Below are positions 1 to 8,033 of a DNA stretch of 64,000 bases, in pieces. The translations under genes and the position numbers were made by a program. The stretch is from Aquimarina sp. RZ0 (lineage in GTDB: Bacteria; Bacteroidota; Bacteroidia; Flavobacteriales; Flavobacteriaceae), in the NCBI RefSeq assembly GCF_008370685.1, contig NZ_VTZU01000027.1:1-64000 (forward strand). The letters are read 5' to 3'. Below the pieces are notes generated by a model, which was not told the DNA's origin, ran no database searches, and saw only the letters and a program-made list of their open reading frames with translations. How positions within the stretch are numbered: position 1 is the stretch's first letter; every line of letters starts with the position of its first letter.

Positions 1-211
1 AGTAGTTGTTGCAGGTAGATTCTGAATATCCAGAGGCGATATAAACCTTTCTATATCTTTGGTACGCCTTTATGAAGTTCGGTACAGTTCTTTTTGCTTT
101 TTCACAGCAAGACTCAACTCTTTTTTTGATACATAAGTTATAGATTTTAATTATTTCTATTAAATTACGAAATCCAGCAGAAAAAAGTTACCGAAGGTTT
201 AGTTCAACATG

Positions 212-241
212 AATATATAGTTACCATGGTAACTATATATT
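212..241. repeat. Perfect 30-bp palindrome
   Basis: A perfect 30-bp palindrome centred on CCATGG (224-229); each arm reads AATATATAGTTACCA. It lies 14 bases beyond the stop codon of the integrase relic on the minus strand. It could be an operator or a site tied to the lost mobile element. A terminator is less likely because there is no T-run and no loop. The function is unknown; only the symmetry is certain. Confidence 0.7.
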
Positions 242-255
242 TCTTATGTGAGTAG

Positions 256-345
256 CTAATTTAATAAATCTTTTAAGTTTTTAAACTTTTTTATAGCGAC
301 ATGAGTGTAAATTTCAGTTGTTTTACTAGAATTGTGCCCTAATAA
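256..345 (-). pseudogene. Relic of the C-terminus of a tyrosine recombinase (phage/XerD-type integrase)
   Basis: Reading leftwards from 345 gives 29 codons that end at TAG (258-256). They include LGHNSSKTTEIYTHV, the typical end of a tyrosine recombinase: the L-G-H box followed by the catalytic tyrosine in the YTHV context. The tail is rich in lysine and leucine, as is usual in this family. Upstream the frame is closed by stops (TAA just before 345). The neighbouring frame reads IKFY just before the LGH box, which suggests a one-base indel. No arm-binding or catalytic core could be found in 346-509, so only the last ~30 residues survive. This points to a former integrative element at this end of the window. 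Confidence 0.72.
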
Positions 346-447
346 AACTTAATACTATTTATTGGATTGATTGATATAACTATTGGGCAAAAGAATTCCC
401 TTTAATCCAGGCCATTACTCTAAATTTCTAGAAAACATGATTCAAAT

Positions 448-482
448 AATAAAGCCACAACAGAAAATGTCGTGGCTTTATT
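448..482 (-). terminator. Terminator downstream of ppc
   Basis: An 11-bp perfect stem (448-458 with 472-482, AATAAAGCCAC/GTGGCTTTATT) closes a 13-base loop 28 bases after the ppc stop codon. The T-run on the minus strand is short (CTTTATTATTT), so strength is uncertain. Confidence 0.6.
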
Positions 483-509
483 TGGCTTTAAAAAAGAAAT
501 ATCTAAAAT

Positions 510-3092
510 TTACGCTGAATTACGACTGGCATTAATATTACCAAATAAAGAGCGTGTCACCATTTTTTCATAGATTTCTAAATTTTCTGTATCCTTTCCT
601 GATCTATTGATATCCTGAATTTTTTTCAGTGCGTATTGTTGTATCGTTAATAATGGTAAAACAATATTTTCTCTAATATCAATCGAAGCCTTTCCTGCCG
701 GTTCATTTTCCATTAATTGAGAATACCCGGATAGTTTTAATAAAAGCCTTTTTGTTAATTTATATTCTTCAAAAATAATACTCCAGAAAGCTCCATATTC
801 ATCATCATCTTTCATATACGATGTGAGCTCAAAAAAAGATTTGGTTAAACTCATCATACTATTACCTACCAGCGTTCTAAAAAAAGCAGAACCTTTATAT
901 AAAGAAGTTATTCTATCAAATTCATCACGCTCTTCAAAAGCTTTTAATGCTGTACCTACTCCATAAAACCCAGGAACGTTTTGTTTTAGCTGACTCCAGC
1001 TACCTACAAAAGGAATTGCTCTAAGGTCACCAAAATCAAGGCTAGTACTAGTACTACGTTTAGAAGGTCTACTTCCAATATTAGCTTTTCCGTAATACTT
1101 CAATGTACTCATATGCTCCAAATATGGAAGAAATCTAGGGTGATTCTTAAAATCTACATACGTTTCATAACTTATATCTGCCAGTTCCTGCATTGTCTTC
1201 TTATTTTCAGGAGAAAACAAATTGCTCTCATTAGTACTCAACTGATTTTGGATCCCGGCTCCTAACAACTGTTCCAGATTATATTGACAAGAATCTAAGG
1301 TACCAAAATTAGAACTGATCGTCTGTCCTTGCACCGTTATTTGAATCTCTTCATCTTCTACAGTTGGTCCAAGAGAAGCATAAAATTGATTTGTATTTCC
1401 GCCGCCTCTTGCTGGCGGTCCTCCTCTACCATCAAAGAATACAACTTTGATGTCATATTTTCTAGATATCTCAGTCAAGGCTTCTTTTGCTTTAAATATT
1501 CCCCAATTAGCCATTAGATATCCTCCATCTTTTGTACCATCAGAGAAACCAAGCATAATCGTTTGTTTCATTCCTCTACGCTGCAGATGTTCCATATATA
1601 CCGGATTGCTATATAATGCTTCCATCACCTGATGAGCTATTCTAAGATCAGGAACTGTCTCAAACAAAGGAATAACATCTACCGTAGGATGTTCCCAATC
1701 ACAAAGTCTGATCATTGCAAAAGTCTCCATAACATTGAGAACACTGCCATTATTACTAATAATATAACGATTCGCTCCCCGCTCCCCATTATTCTTTTGT
1801 ATTGTCTTTATAGCATATATTGATTCGATAGTCGCTCTTGCTATATCATTATCAAAAATAGAAGGATCTAATTTTCCTTTTACATTTGACAAAACCTTAA
1901 TTTGTTCCTCTTCTGATAAAGAGTCATATGTTTCTGGAAAAAAGCCAAGTTCCAATTCACTGGTTTTTTTTACAACCTCTGTCAATACCTTGTGGTGCAC
2001 TCTTGAATCTTGTCTGATATCCAAAGTCCCGAAATGAAATCCAAATATCTTCACCTTATTAATTAAATCCTGAAGCTCTTCGAGAAATAGAGATTGGTGT
2101 TTTTCTATCAATTCTTTTCTAACTTCTAAGAGTCCGTTCATTAAGGTTTCTATAGATAGAGGCTCTGCAGTTTTGGCATAATAAAAATTATCATAGAGTG
2201 CTTCTTCGAGAACTCCGATTTTATCCTGTAAATTACCAAAAGTGATTCTACGTTTTAGTTTACGCATATCCCGATAATAATTTATCAAAATTGTTTTACG
2301 GAGACGTTTTGCAACTTTTAAAGTAGTTTCTGTTGTTACAAAAGGATTACCATCCCGGTCACCGCCTGGCCAGAACCCAAGATTAATCAAATCGTTTTCG
2401 AGGTCTTCTCCTTTAAAAATATTTTGTTGGATATAATTATAGATCTTGCTAATTGCATGATAAAACACATTCTCTAAATACCAGATCAAACTTACTGCCT
2501 CATCATAAGGAGTTGGTTTCTCTTTCTTAAAAAATGCAGTTTTACCTAATTGAGCCAGTAACTTCTTGATTAATTGAGAATCATTGTTGCGAATTGCGAT
2601 ATCAAGATCATGGATAATCCCTAAAACTGTTCCCGGATAAAATTGTGTAGGGTGTGCTGTGAGTGTAGGTCTGATCTTAAAACGTCTTAAGTATTCTTTG
2701 AGTTTTTCTTCCTGACCTTTTCCCTGTGCTTCTTCTTTAATACTCCTTAATGTTCCGCGACCATCCATATTATTAACAACTGGAAATGCAGCATCCTCTA
2801 TAGCATCAAATAACACCACTTGTCGCTCTATATATTGGATAAATCTGAACAGGAGATCATGTTTTTCCTTCTGATCGGGATTATCCTGATATAGCTTAAA
2901 GAAGTTTTCTACGATCTCTGTAGGGTTCTGTTTCTGATCATATCCTTTCTTACATACTTCTTTAAATAGAGGTAATAGTACACCTGTATTGGTGATAGTA
3001 TCAAAAGGTAATGTCATGAATATACTATTGTATATCTGATATTTTGTAAGAACATTGTGGTTAAAACGTTCTATTTTTGGTTGTCTTGCCAT
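510..3092 (-). CDS. ppc: Phosphoenolpyruvate carboxylase
   Basis: Carboxylates phosphoenolpyruvate with bicarbonate to give oxaloacetate, the anaplerotic feed of the TCA cycle, in the cytoplasm. The 860-residue length fits bacterial PEPC. Visible motifs are TAHPTQ (145-150, first catalytic histidine), WPGGDRDGNP (241-250), GFSDGTKDGG (515-524) and FFDGRGG (552-558) followed by ARGGGN. In the E. coli enzyme the last motif is FHGRGG with a catalytic histidine; here that position is Asp. I recall this variant from other Bacteroidota PEPCs, so it is probably a lineage trait and not a defect. The ATG at 3092 is the first start in frame. The gene is monocistronic, with a terminator at 448-482 and a dyad 57 bases upstream of the start. 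Confidence 0.95.
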   Translation of the reverse strand: MARQPKIERFNHNVLTKYQIYNSIFMTLPFDTITNTGVLLPLFKEVCKKGYDQKQNPTEIVENFFKLYQDNPDQKEKHDLLFRFIQYIERQVVLFDAIEDAAFPVVNNMDGRGTLRSIKEEAQGKGQEEKLKEYLRRFKIRPTLTAHPTQFYPGTVLGIIHDLDIAIRNNDSQLIKKLLAQLGKTAFFKKEKPTPYDEAVSLIWYLENVFYHAISKIYNYIQQNIFKGEDLENDLINLGFWPGGDRDGNPFVTTETTLKVAKRLRKTILINYYRDMRKLKRRITFGNLQDKIGVLEEALYDNFYYAKTAEPLSIETLMNGLLEVRKELIEKHQSLFLEELQDLINKVKIFGFHFGTLDIRQDSRVHHKVLTEVVKKTSELELGFFPETYDSLSEEEQIKVLSNVKGKLDPSIFDNDIARATIESIYAIKTIQKNNGERGANRYIISNNGSVLNVMETFAMIRLCDWEHPTVDVIPLFETVPDLRIAHQVMEALYSNPVYMEHLQRRGMKQTIMLGFSDGTKDGGYLMANWGIFKAKEALTEISRKYDIKVVFFDGRGGPPARGGGNTNQFYASLGPTVEDEEIQITVQGQTISSNFGTLDSCQYNLEQLLGAGIQNQLSTNESNLFSPENKKTMQELADISYETYVDFKNHPRFLPYLEHMSTLKYYGKANIGSRPSKRSTSTSLDFGDLRAIPFVGSWSQLKQNVPGFYGVGTALKAFEERDEFDRITSLYKGSAFFRTLVGNSMMSLTKSFFELTSYMKDDDEYGAFWSIIFEEYKLTKRLLLKLSGYSQLMENEPAGKASIDIRENIVLPLLTIQQYALKKIQDINRSGKDTENLEIYEKMVTRSLFGNINASRNSA

Positions 3093-3148
3093 AATTGTGG
3101 TTACTAATACAATTGGTTAATTATTCCCTATACTGTTATCCATTATTA

Positions 3149-3167
3149 AATCAGTAATTAACTGATT
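3149..3167. promoter_or_regulatory. Dyad upstream of ppc
   Basis: AATCAGT, five bases, ACTGATT: a perfect 7+7 inverted repeat 57 bases upstream of the ppc start codon. It is a possible operator. The Lrp/AsnC regulator next door is a candidate ligand only by proximity. Confidence 0.35.
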
Positions 3168-3204
3168 ATCTCAACACTACATCATAAGGAATCATTTTTA
3201 CATT

Positions 3205-3239
3205 AAAAAAACCCTCTAAGATATGTTCCTAAAGGGTTT
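3205..3239 (-). terminator. Terminator of the lrp-like gene
   Basis: Stem AAACCCT/AGGGTTT (3209-3215 with 3233-3239) followed on the minus strand by a run of six T (3205-3210 on the plus strand is A-rich). It lies 24 bases after the stop of the gene at 3264. Confidence 0.75.
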
Positions 3240-3263
3240 ATATGTTTAGATAATTATTCCCCT

Positions 3264-3743
3264 CTACATGTCCTGAAAAATAGAATGCATTAGGCGTTTT
3301 TTATCATTAATACTTTCCTCTAGAGATATCATAGTCTCTGTACGGTATACACCATCAATATCATCAAGCATAAAAATAATATCCTTTGCATGATTAGTAT
3401 CCTTTGCTCTTACTTTACAAAAGATATTAAACTTACCAGTTGTTATGTGTGCCACAGTAACATACGGTATTTCGTTAATTCTTTGTAATACAAACTTAGT
3501 TTGTGATGTATTCTGAAGATAGATACCCACATAAGCTATAAAAGAATATCCTAATTTTTTGTAATCTAATGTCAATGAAGAGCCTTCAATAATTCCTGCT
3601 TCTTCCATCTTTTTAACACGTACGTGAACTGTTCCTGCAGAAATCAATAATTTTTTCGCAATATCCGTAAAAGGAGTTCGCGTATTTTCGATCAGCATGT
3701 CTAAGATTTGGTGATCTACTTCGTCTAATTTAAATTTTGCCAT
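3264..3743 (-). CDS. Lrp/AsnC family transcriptional regulator
   Basis: A DNA-binding regulator of the leucine-responsive family, usually of amino-acid metabolism. Residues 1-60 form the winged helix-turn-helix (DEVDHQILDMLIENTRTPFTD, then a recognition helix around SAGTVHVRVKKMEEAGII). Residues ~70-150 are the RAM/AsnC ligand-binding domain (YVTVAHITTGKFNIFCKVRAKD). The 159-residue length is standard. It is monocistronic: a minus-strand TATTTTTG box lies 38 bases upstream of the start and a terminator lies downstream. The effector and targets cannot be told from sequence. Confidence 0.92.
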   Translation of the reverse strand: MAKFKLDEVDHQILDMLIENTRTPFTDIAKKLLISAGTVHVRVKKMEEAGIIEGSSLTLDYKKLGYSFIAYVGIYLQNTSQTKFVLQRINEIPYVTVAHITTGKFNIFCKVRAKDTNHAKDIIFMLDDIDGVYRTETMISLEESINDKKRLMHSIFQDM

Positions 3744-3780
3744 AGGTAAGTATTATAAATTTTCCCGGTTATTTATATTG

Positions 3781-3788
3781 CAAAAATA
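3781..3788 (-). promoter_or_regulatory. -7 box upstream of the lrp-like gene
   Basis: Minus-strand TATTTTTG matches the Bacteroidota -7 consensus TAnnTTTG. No clear -33 TTG at the right distance was found. Confidence 0.4.
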
Positions 3789-3819
3789 ACAGAAAAACAT
3801 TATTTTTCTAAATTTAATA

Positions 3820-4977
3820 TTAACTTTTTCTTAATTCTGTTGAGAATAATTCATCATTTAAGTAGAATCTTAACAACTTATTATCCTGAACTACCTCTAC
3901 TGTAACGTTTTCGTCACGTATAATTCTTTTATTGCCAATAATCTCTCTATGTCCATAAAATTTTCCTAAATCCGCAATTCTAGCAATTATTGGAGTGAAT
4001 TTTATATGATTTTCGGATAATTCTTCGATATATTGTATTCCAATATCGACATTTTTTTCATGTAAGATTACATCCCTTATAATGATGTCATAAAAACATT
4101 TCCCATTTTCGGGAATATCAAAATACATATCATACCTACTTCCGGTAATATCTCTATTAGCAATACACCTTATCGAAGTTATTAATGCATAAAAAATAAA
4201 TATTCTGGTTTTTTCTCTATCATAATCACCTGGATAATGACCTGCCTCGAATAATATTGTAGGTACATCCATAGCAGATAATGTATCACCAACGCAATTA
4301 ATATTAAAACCATCATCATACCTACCTACACCACCAGGAATGAATTTCTGTAAAACTATATTCATTTCTGCAATCACCTCCATTGCAACCTTACGGCTTG
4401 GCGTTATAGAGCGTTTTTCATCACTTGCCGGCGATAAAAAAGAGACCGTAGCAGGGCTATTCGTTTCTCCTACACTAAAAATAGTACGTTGCCCATGTAA
4501 ATTAAAAGCAAAATCAGGCTGAATCTTTTGTATAAGATCGTGCAGAATAACACTTTCTTTTTGAGTTCTGTCCTGGGCATCTCTATTTAAGTCTACTTTA
4601 TTATAATTAAGCCTTGTATATGCTTTTGCCCCGTCAGGACTTAATATTGGAATAATATATAAAGTACATGCTTCCAAAATTTGCTTAGAAAGCTCATTAG
4701 AAGCATCCATTAGCATATTAAGAACATCAAATACAGCCTTGGTAGTAGTACTTTCATTCCCATGCATTTGTGACCAGAGAAGTAACTTTTTTGATCCTGT
4801 ACCAAGTTTAATTAAGTGTATAGGAGATTTATTTTCTGAAAAACCCAAAAGTTTAACTGTTGATTTCTTTGTCAATATATCCAGCAGAGGAGTAATATGT
4901 TCTTGATGAATGTAACGTCTGGATAATGTAGTTTCCTTATAACTATCAAACCAATTTTGTAGTGTATTAATGTCCAT
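3820..4977 (-). CDS. M14 family zinc carboxypeptidase-like protein
   Basis: A predicted metallopeptidase of the M14 (carboxypeptidase A) superfamily, 385 residues, without signal peptide, so probably cytoplasmic. Visible are the zinc HxxE motif (H72, E75 in MHGNEST), the substrate-binding NRD (131-133), a third zinc histidine candidate in NLHGQ (H161), and an FEAGH segment near residue 245 carrying the likely catalytic glutamate. The substrate is unknown. The gene is divergent from the XRE regulator at 5377, and its promoter overlaps a copy of that region's repeated operator (5042-5055), so it is probably controlled by the XRE protein. The ATG at 4977 is the first start in frame. Confidence 0.88.
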   Translation of the reverse strand: MDINTLQNWFDSYKETTLSRRYIHQEHITPLLDILTKKSTVKLLGFSENKSPIHLIKLGTGSKKLLLWSQMHGNESTTTKAVFDVLNMLMDASNELSKQILEACTLYIIPILSPDGAKAYTRLNYNKVDLNRDAQDRTQKESVILHDLIQKIQPDFAFNLHGQRTIFSVGETNSPATVSFLSPASDEKRSITPSRKVAMEVIAEMNIVLQKFIPGGVGRYDDGFNINCVGDTLSAMDVPTILFEAGHYPGDYDREKTRIFIFYALITSIRCIANRDITGSRYDMYFDIPENGKCFYDIIIRDVILHEKNVDIGIQYIEELSENHIKFTPIIARIADLGKFYGHREIIGNKRIIRDENVTVEVVQDNKLLRFYLNDELFSTELRKS

Positions 4978-5045
4978 GTAAGGTAAATTAGATCAACAAA
5001 ATTACTACTGTTTACCGAGGATTCATAGTATAATTTTAGTTTTTA

Positions 5046-5073
5046 CAAATGTAAATTATATCTCAATTCACAA
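5046..5073 (-). promoter_or_regulatory. Promoter of the M14 peptidase gene
   Basis: Minus-strand -33 TTG (5073-5071), 17 bases, then -7 box TACATTTG (5053-5046). Both elements lie inside operator copies 2 and 1, so occupancy would block transcription. Confidence 0.6.
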
Positions 5074-5325
5074 TTGTAAATTCCAACTATTTACAATTGT
5101 AAAACTTGGATTATTACTAATTGTTCACTACTGTAAACACTCTTTTTTTAATTATTCTTAAAACTCCTAAAGTTGTTAACAATATTAACGAAAAGATTAT
5201 TAGTAGATATTTAAATACTTATAAATCAACTAATTAAATAACCTTATCTAAAGTTTTTATCTAATAGTAAATAATCTTATTTTTGTTTTTTTACAATTGT
5301 AAACTTATAAATCTAATTAATTGTT

Positions 5326-5333
5326 TACCTTTG
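5326..5333 (+). promoter_or_regulatory. -7 box of the XRE regulator gene
   Basis: TACCTTTG matches TAnnTTTG and is embedded in operator copy 6 (5324-5337). The transcript would start about 5340, with operator copy 7 between it and the start codon. The -33 element is unclear (nearest TTG at 5297-5299, slightly far). Confidence 0.55.
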
Positions 5334-5376
5334 TAACCGACTCGTTTCTTTGTTTTAATTTACAATTGTAAATCAA

Positions 5377-5862
5377 ATGGTAAATACTGAAAATTTTGGA
5401 AAAAGAATTCAAGAGGTTATGAAATTTTATCATGTGTCAGCTTCAGGATTTGCCGATGCCATGGGTGTTGGACGTTCTTCTATTTCTCATATTCTTTCAG
5501 GCAGAAACAAACCTAGTCTGGACTTTGTAATGAGAATTACTGAAGCATATCCAGAAGCCGAACTTTATTGGTTATTATATGGAAAAGGTTCTTTTCCTAA
5601 ATCCGAAAAATCTCACGAACCAATTACACCAAAAGCAACTGAGATTATTCATAAAATATCTGAAAACACTACTACTCCAATAAAACCTGAAATAACCGAA
5701 AAAGATTTATTCTCACAACATACGCCAGAAAAAGAAAACGTAGCTGCTACAATAATTAACGATTCAGAATCCGTAAGAATTAAAACCACTACTACAGAAA
5801 AAGAAATTCACCAAATTGTAATATTCTACAAAGACGGCACATTTGACGCCTACAGGAATTAA
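5377..5862 (+). CDS. XRE family transcriptional regulator
   Basis: A 161-residue protein with a Cro/CI-type helix-turn-helix at residues ~7-66 (ASGFADAMGVGRSSISHILSGRNKPS is the HTH core). This is followed by a proline/threonine-rich linker and a short C-terminal segment (IHQIVIFYKDGTFDAY). No peptidase or ligand domain is recognised in the tail. The start codon is only four bases after operator copy 7, and three operator copies cover its promoter, so strong autorepression is likely. The target besides itself is most likely the divergent M14 gene. Similar short regulators are common in Flavobacteriaceae, but their role is not known to me. Confidence 0.88.
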   Translation: MVNTENFGKRIQEVMKFYHVSASGFADAMGVGRSSISHILSGRNKPSLDFVMRITEAYPEAELYWLLYGKGSFPKSEKSHEPITPKATEIIHKISENTTTPIKPEITEKDLFSQHTPEKENVAATIINDSESVRIKTTTTEKEIHQIVIFYKDGTFDAYRN

Positions 5863-5940
5863 AAAAATTACAACTTTTCTTCCTGATGCTATAAATTCTG
5901 TTGAAATAAATTTATTTTCGTTTGTCGTTAGTACTATTCC

Positions 5941-6318
5941 ATGAAATATTTGATCCCTTTATTATTTGCTTCTTTGACTATATCTGGTTGTTACCAAAAA
6001 GAAAGAGAATGTATTGATTTTCATACAGGAACTTTTGAATTCGAAACATACCTTAATGGAGAACTTGCCAAAACAACTTTTATACGTAATGATTCTATTG
6101 AGATTGATTATTTTAATGGAAAGAGTGATACAGCGAGTATCCGATGGATTAATGACTGTGAGTACATTGTAAAAAAGCTTCATCCCAAAAATATGGCTGA
6201 AGAAAAAGCAATACACATGAAAATATTAGAAACAAATAAAGGCAGCTATACTTTTGAATACGGATTGGTAGGCGCTACAAAAAATAAAGAAAGAGGAACC
6301 GCTAAAAAGATAAAATAA
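5941..6318 (+). CDS. Small lipoprotein, conserved in Flavobacteria
   Basis: A 125-residue lipoprotein: signal peptide MKYLIPLLFASLTISGC with the lipobox ISGC, so the mature protein starts at Cys17. The mature part has short beta-strand-like repeats (TGTFEFETYLNGE, DTASIRWINDCEYIVKKLHPKNMAE). No enzymatic motif is visible. From memory, relatives in flavobacterial genomes are sometimes labelled DNA topoisomerase IV; nothing in this sequence supports that, and the real parC/parE lie 2 kb away. The stop overlaps the next start by one base (TAATG), so it is translationally coupled to the TerC gene. Function unknown. Confidence 0.82.
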   Translation: MKYLIPLLFASLTISGCYQKERECIDFHTGTFEFETYLNGELAKTTFIRNDSIEIDYFNGKSDTASIRWINDCEYIVKKLHPKNMAEEKAIHMKILETNKGSYTFEYGLVGATKNKERGTAKKIK

Positions 6319-7124
6319 TGTTAGATATTTTTGCAACAGCAGACGCCTGGATCGCACTATTAACCTTAACTTTTCTAGAAATAGTATTAGGTATTGATAA
6401 TATCATATTTATCTCTATAGCTTCCAGTAAATTACCTAATAATGAACAAAAAAAAGCAACCAATATAGGACTGCTTTTAGCAATGATCATGCGTATCATA
6501 CTCCTTTTTGGTATTTCATTACTAGTTGCAATGGAGGCTCCTTTCTGGCATATTAACCTACCTTGGATAGAAGCGGGAATCAGTGGACAAGCACTAATAT
6601 TATTTGGCGGAGGAATGTTTCTACTCTATAAAAGCGTACATGAAATTCATGAAAAAGTAGATGAAAAAGGAGAAGAAGAAAAAGAACTGAAAGATAAAAG
6701 CTCTAGTACTTTATCAAAAGCTATTATGCAAATTACCTTAATCAATGTAGTGTTTTCGTTTGACTCTATACTAACTGCGGTAGGAATGACAAATGGATTA
6801 AGTGATAACCCTAATGATGCATTAGTATTGATGACCATTGCCGTTGTAGTATCTGTCTTAATTATGATGTTGTTTGCCACTCCCGTCGGTCGCTTTGTAA
6901 ACAAACATCCATCAATTCAGATTCTAGGGCTTTCGTTTTTGATTCTAATAGGGTTTATGCTGATAGCAGAAGCAGCACACCTTGCTCATCTTCAAATATT
7001 CGGATCCGAAGTAGGCACCATCCCCAAAGGATATCTGTATTTTACTATTGCATTTTCGCTATTTATAGAGTTTATCAATTTTAAGCTACGTAAAAAAGGA
7101 AAATTACACAACCAAGAGAACTAG
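6318..7124 (+). CDS. TerC family integral membrane protein
   Basis: A 268-residue polytopic membrane protein of the TerC/Alx family, linked to metal-ion (manganese) efflux or tellurite resistance in other bacteria. The family signature is visible twice: TLTFLEIVLGIDNIIFIS (17-34) and VVFSFDSILTAVGM (~145-158), with the conserved acidic residues E and D inside the membrane. There are about seven hydrophobic segments; the loop at ~113-135 is highly charged (EKVDEKGEEEKELKDK). It is coupled to the upstream lipoprotein (one-base overlap) and followed after 37 bases by the PhnA gene, suggesting one transcription unit ending at the hairpin 7748-7793. Confidence 0.92.
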   Translation: MLDIFATADAWIALLTLTFLEIVLGIDNIIFISIASSKLPNNEQKKATNIGLLLAMIMRIILLFGISLLVAMEAPFWHINLPWIEAGISGQALILFGGGMFLLYKSVHEIHEKVDEKGEEEKELKDKSSSTLSKAIMQITLINVVFSFDSILTAVGMTNGLSDNPNDALVLMTIAVVVSVLIMMLFATPVGRFVNKHPSIQILGLSFLILIGFMLIAEAAHLAHLQIFGSEVGTIPKGYLYFTIAFSLFIEFINFKLRKKGKLHNQEN

Positions 7125-7161
7125 TTTTACAATTGATGGGAAAATCCATAATTAACTAAAA

Positions 7162-7743
7162 ATGAGCAAACTAAAAGAATTACAAGATCGTAGCGAAACT
7201 ACTTGTGAATTATGTAACGCCACCGATAATTTATCAATATATGATGTTCCCGAATCTCCAAATGTAGGATTGGATTCTAGTATTTTGATTTGCTCAACCT
7301 GTAAAGAGCAAATTGAAGACGTATCCATAATAAACCCTAATCACTGGCGTTGTCTCAACGATAGCATGTGGAGTCAAGTTCCCGGCGTGCAGGTTATCGC
7401 CTATAGAATGCTCAATAGATTAAAGTCTGAGGCGTGGCCACAAGATCTTTTGGATATGTTATATCTTGATGATGATACCTTAGCCTGGGCAAAGGCTACA
7501 GGAGATGGTGATCATGATAGCGCTAAAATTAAACACTTAGATTCTAACGGAGCTTTGCTTCAAGCGGGTGATAGTATTGTACTTATTAAAGACCTGAACG
7601 TTAAAGGTGCTAATTTTACCGCCAAAAGAGGAACTGCTGTTCGTAACATTTCTTTAGTCCATGATAATCCTGAACATATAGAAGGAAAAATTAACGGTCA
7701 ACATATTGTAATTCTGACAAAATATACTAAAAAGTCCAATTGA
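7162..7743 (+). CDS. PhnA/YjdM domain protein
   Basis: A 193-residue protein with an N-terminal zinc-ribbon-like segment (C15-x2-C18 and C44-x2-C47) and a C-terminal PhnA domain (DSNGALLQAGDSIVLIKDLNVKGANFTAKRGT, then IEGKINGQHIVILTKYTKK, an SH3-like barrel). The family name comes from the E. coli alkylphosphonate region, but this family is not proven to act on phosphonates and no phn genes are nearby. It is the last gene of the lipoprotein-terC-phnA run and is followed by a strong terminator. Confidence 0.9.
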   Translation: MSKLKELQDRSETTCELCNATDNLSIYDVPESPNVGLDSSILICSTCKEQIEDVSIINPNHWRCLNDSMWSQVPGVQVIAYRMLNRLKSEAWPQDLLDMLYLDDDTLAWAKATGDGDHDSAKIKHLDSNGALLQAGDSIVLIKDLNVKGANFTAKRGTAVRNISLVHDNPEHIEGKINGQHIVILTKYTKKSN

Positions 7744-7747
7744 AATT

Positions 7748-7793
7748 TAAAATTGATACCGCATTCAAAATTTTGAATGCAGTATCAATTTTA
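7748..7793 (+). terminator. Strong hairpin terminator after the phnA-like gene
   Basis: A 46-bp palindrome with a single mismatch (C7760/A7781), arms 7748-7770 and 7771-7793. It begins four bases after the stop codon of the gene ending at 7743 and is bounded by A- and T-runs. It may work in both directions. Confidence 0.8.
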
Positions 7794-7806
7794 TAAATAT
7801 AAAGAC

Positions 7807-7870
7807 TTATTGAGATACCACAAATTTTTTGACAAATGTAGCCTGTTGCCTTTCTGGTTTACATGATATG
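7807..7870 (-). pseudogene. Possible gene relic truncated by repeat R1
   Basis: On the minus strand, from the edge of R1 copy A to TAA (7809-7807), there is an open stretch of 20 codons ending CKPERQQATFVKKFVVSQ, with protein-like composition. On the other side of R1 (about 8034-8196, minus) another frame is open for about 50 codons but matches nothing I recognise. It may be a gene split by the repeat, or chance in AT-rich DNA. Confidence 0.25.
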
Positions 7871-8033
7871 ATACGATTTATAACTAAAAATTTCGCATAT
7901 TCATCGTTTCTTTTTCCTTTCTACTTCGTTTAAAAAATAAACCGTAGCTATAGCTATGCTTGATTTTTTTTGCCTTGCATAAAGAAAAAATAATTCAATG
8001 AATTTATACGAATTTTTTAATCACAAATCGTAT
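7871..8033 (+). repeat. R1 repeat, copy A
   Basis: A 163-bp copy of repeat family R1. It starts ATACGATTTATAAC and ends CACAAATCGTAT; the centre is GTAGCTATAGCTATGC. The two halves pair imperfectly over their whole length. One extra T in the central T-run distinguishes it from copies D, E and F. Flanking tetramers are TATG (left) and TATT (right), so no exact duplication. The remaining 244 bases up to parC hold no gene I can support. Confidence 0.9.

Larger units (their letters stand above)
5042..5372. promoter_or_regulatory. Cluster of seven TTTACAATTGTAAA-type operators
   Basis: Seven copies of a 14-bp palindrome lie in a 331-bp divergent intergenic region: 5042-5055 (TTTACAAATGTAAA), 5067-5080 (TTCACAATTGTAAA), 5090-5103 (exact TTTACAATTGTAAA), 5124-5137 (TTCACTACTGTAAA), 5290-5303 (exact), 5324-5337 (TTTACCTTTGTAAC) and 5359-5372 (exact). 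There is also a half site near 5008. Four sites cluster on the M14 side and three on the XRE side, with about 150 bp of plain AT-rich sequence between. Copies 1 and 6 each contain the -7 box of a divergent promoter. This is what a cooperative autoregulated repressor region looks like; the XRE protein is the obvious candidate ligand. Confidence 0.8.

Noticed and set aside
7126-7135. TTTACAATTG before the phnA-like gene as an extra operator copy
   Set aside because: Only ten of fourteen bases match and the second half-site is lost; expected by chance in AT-rich DNA.
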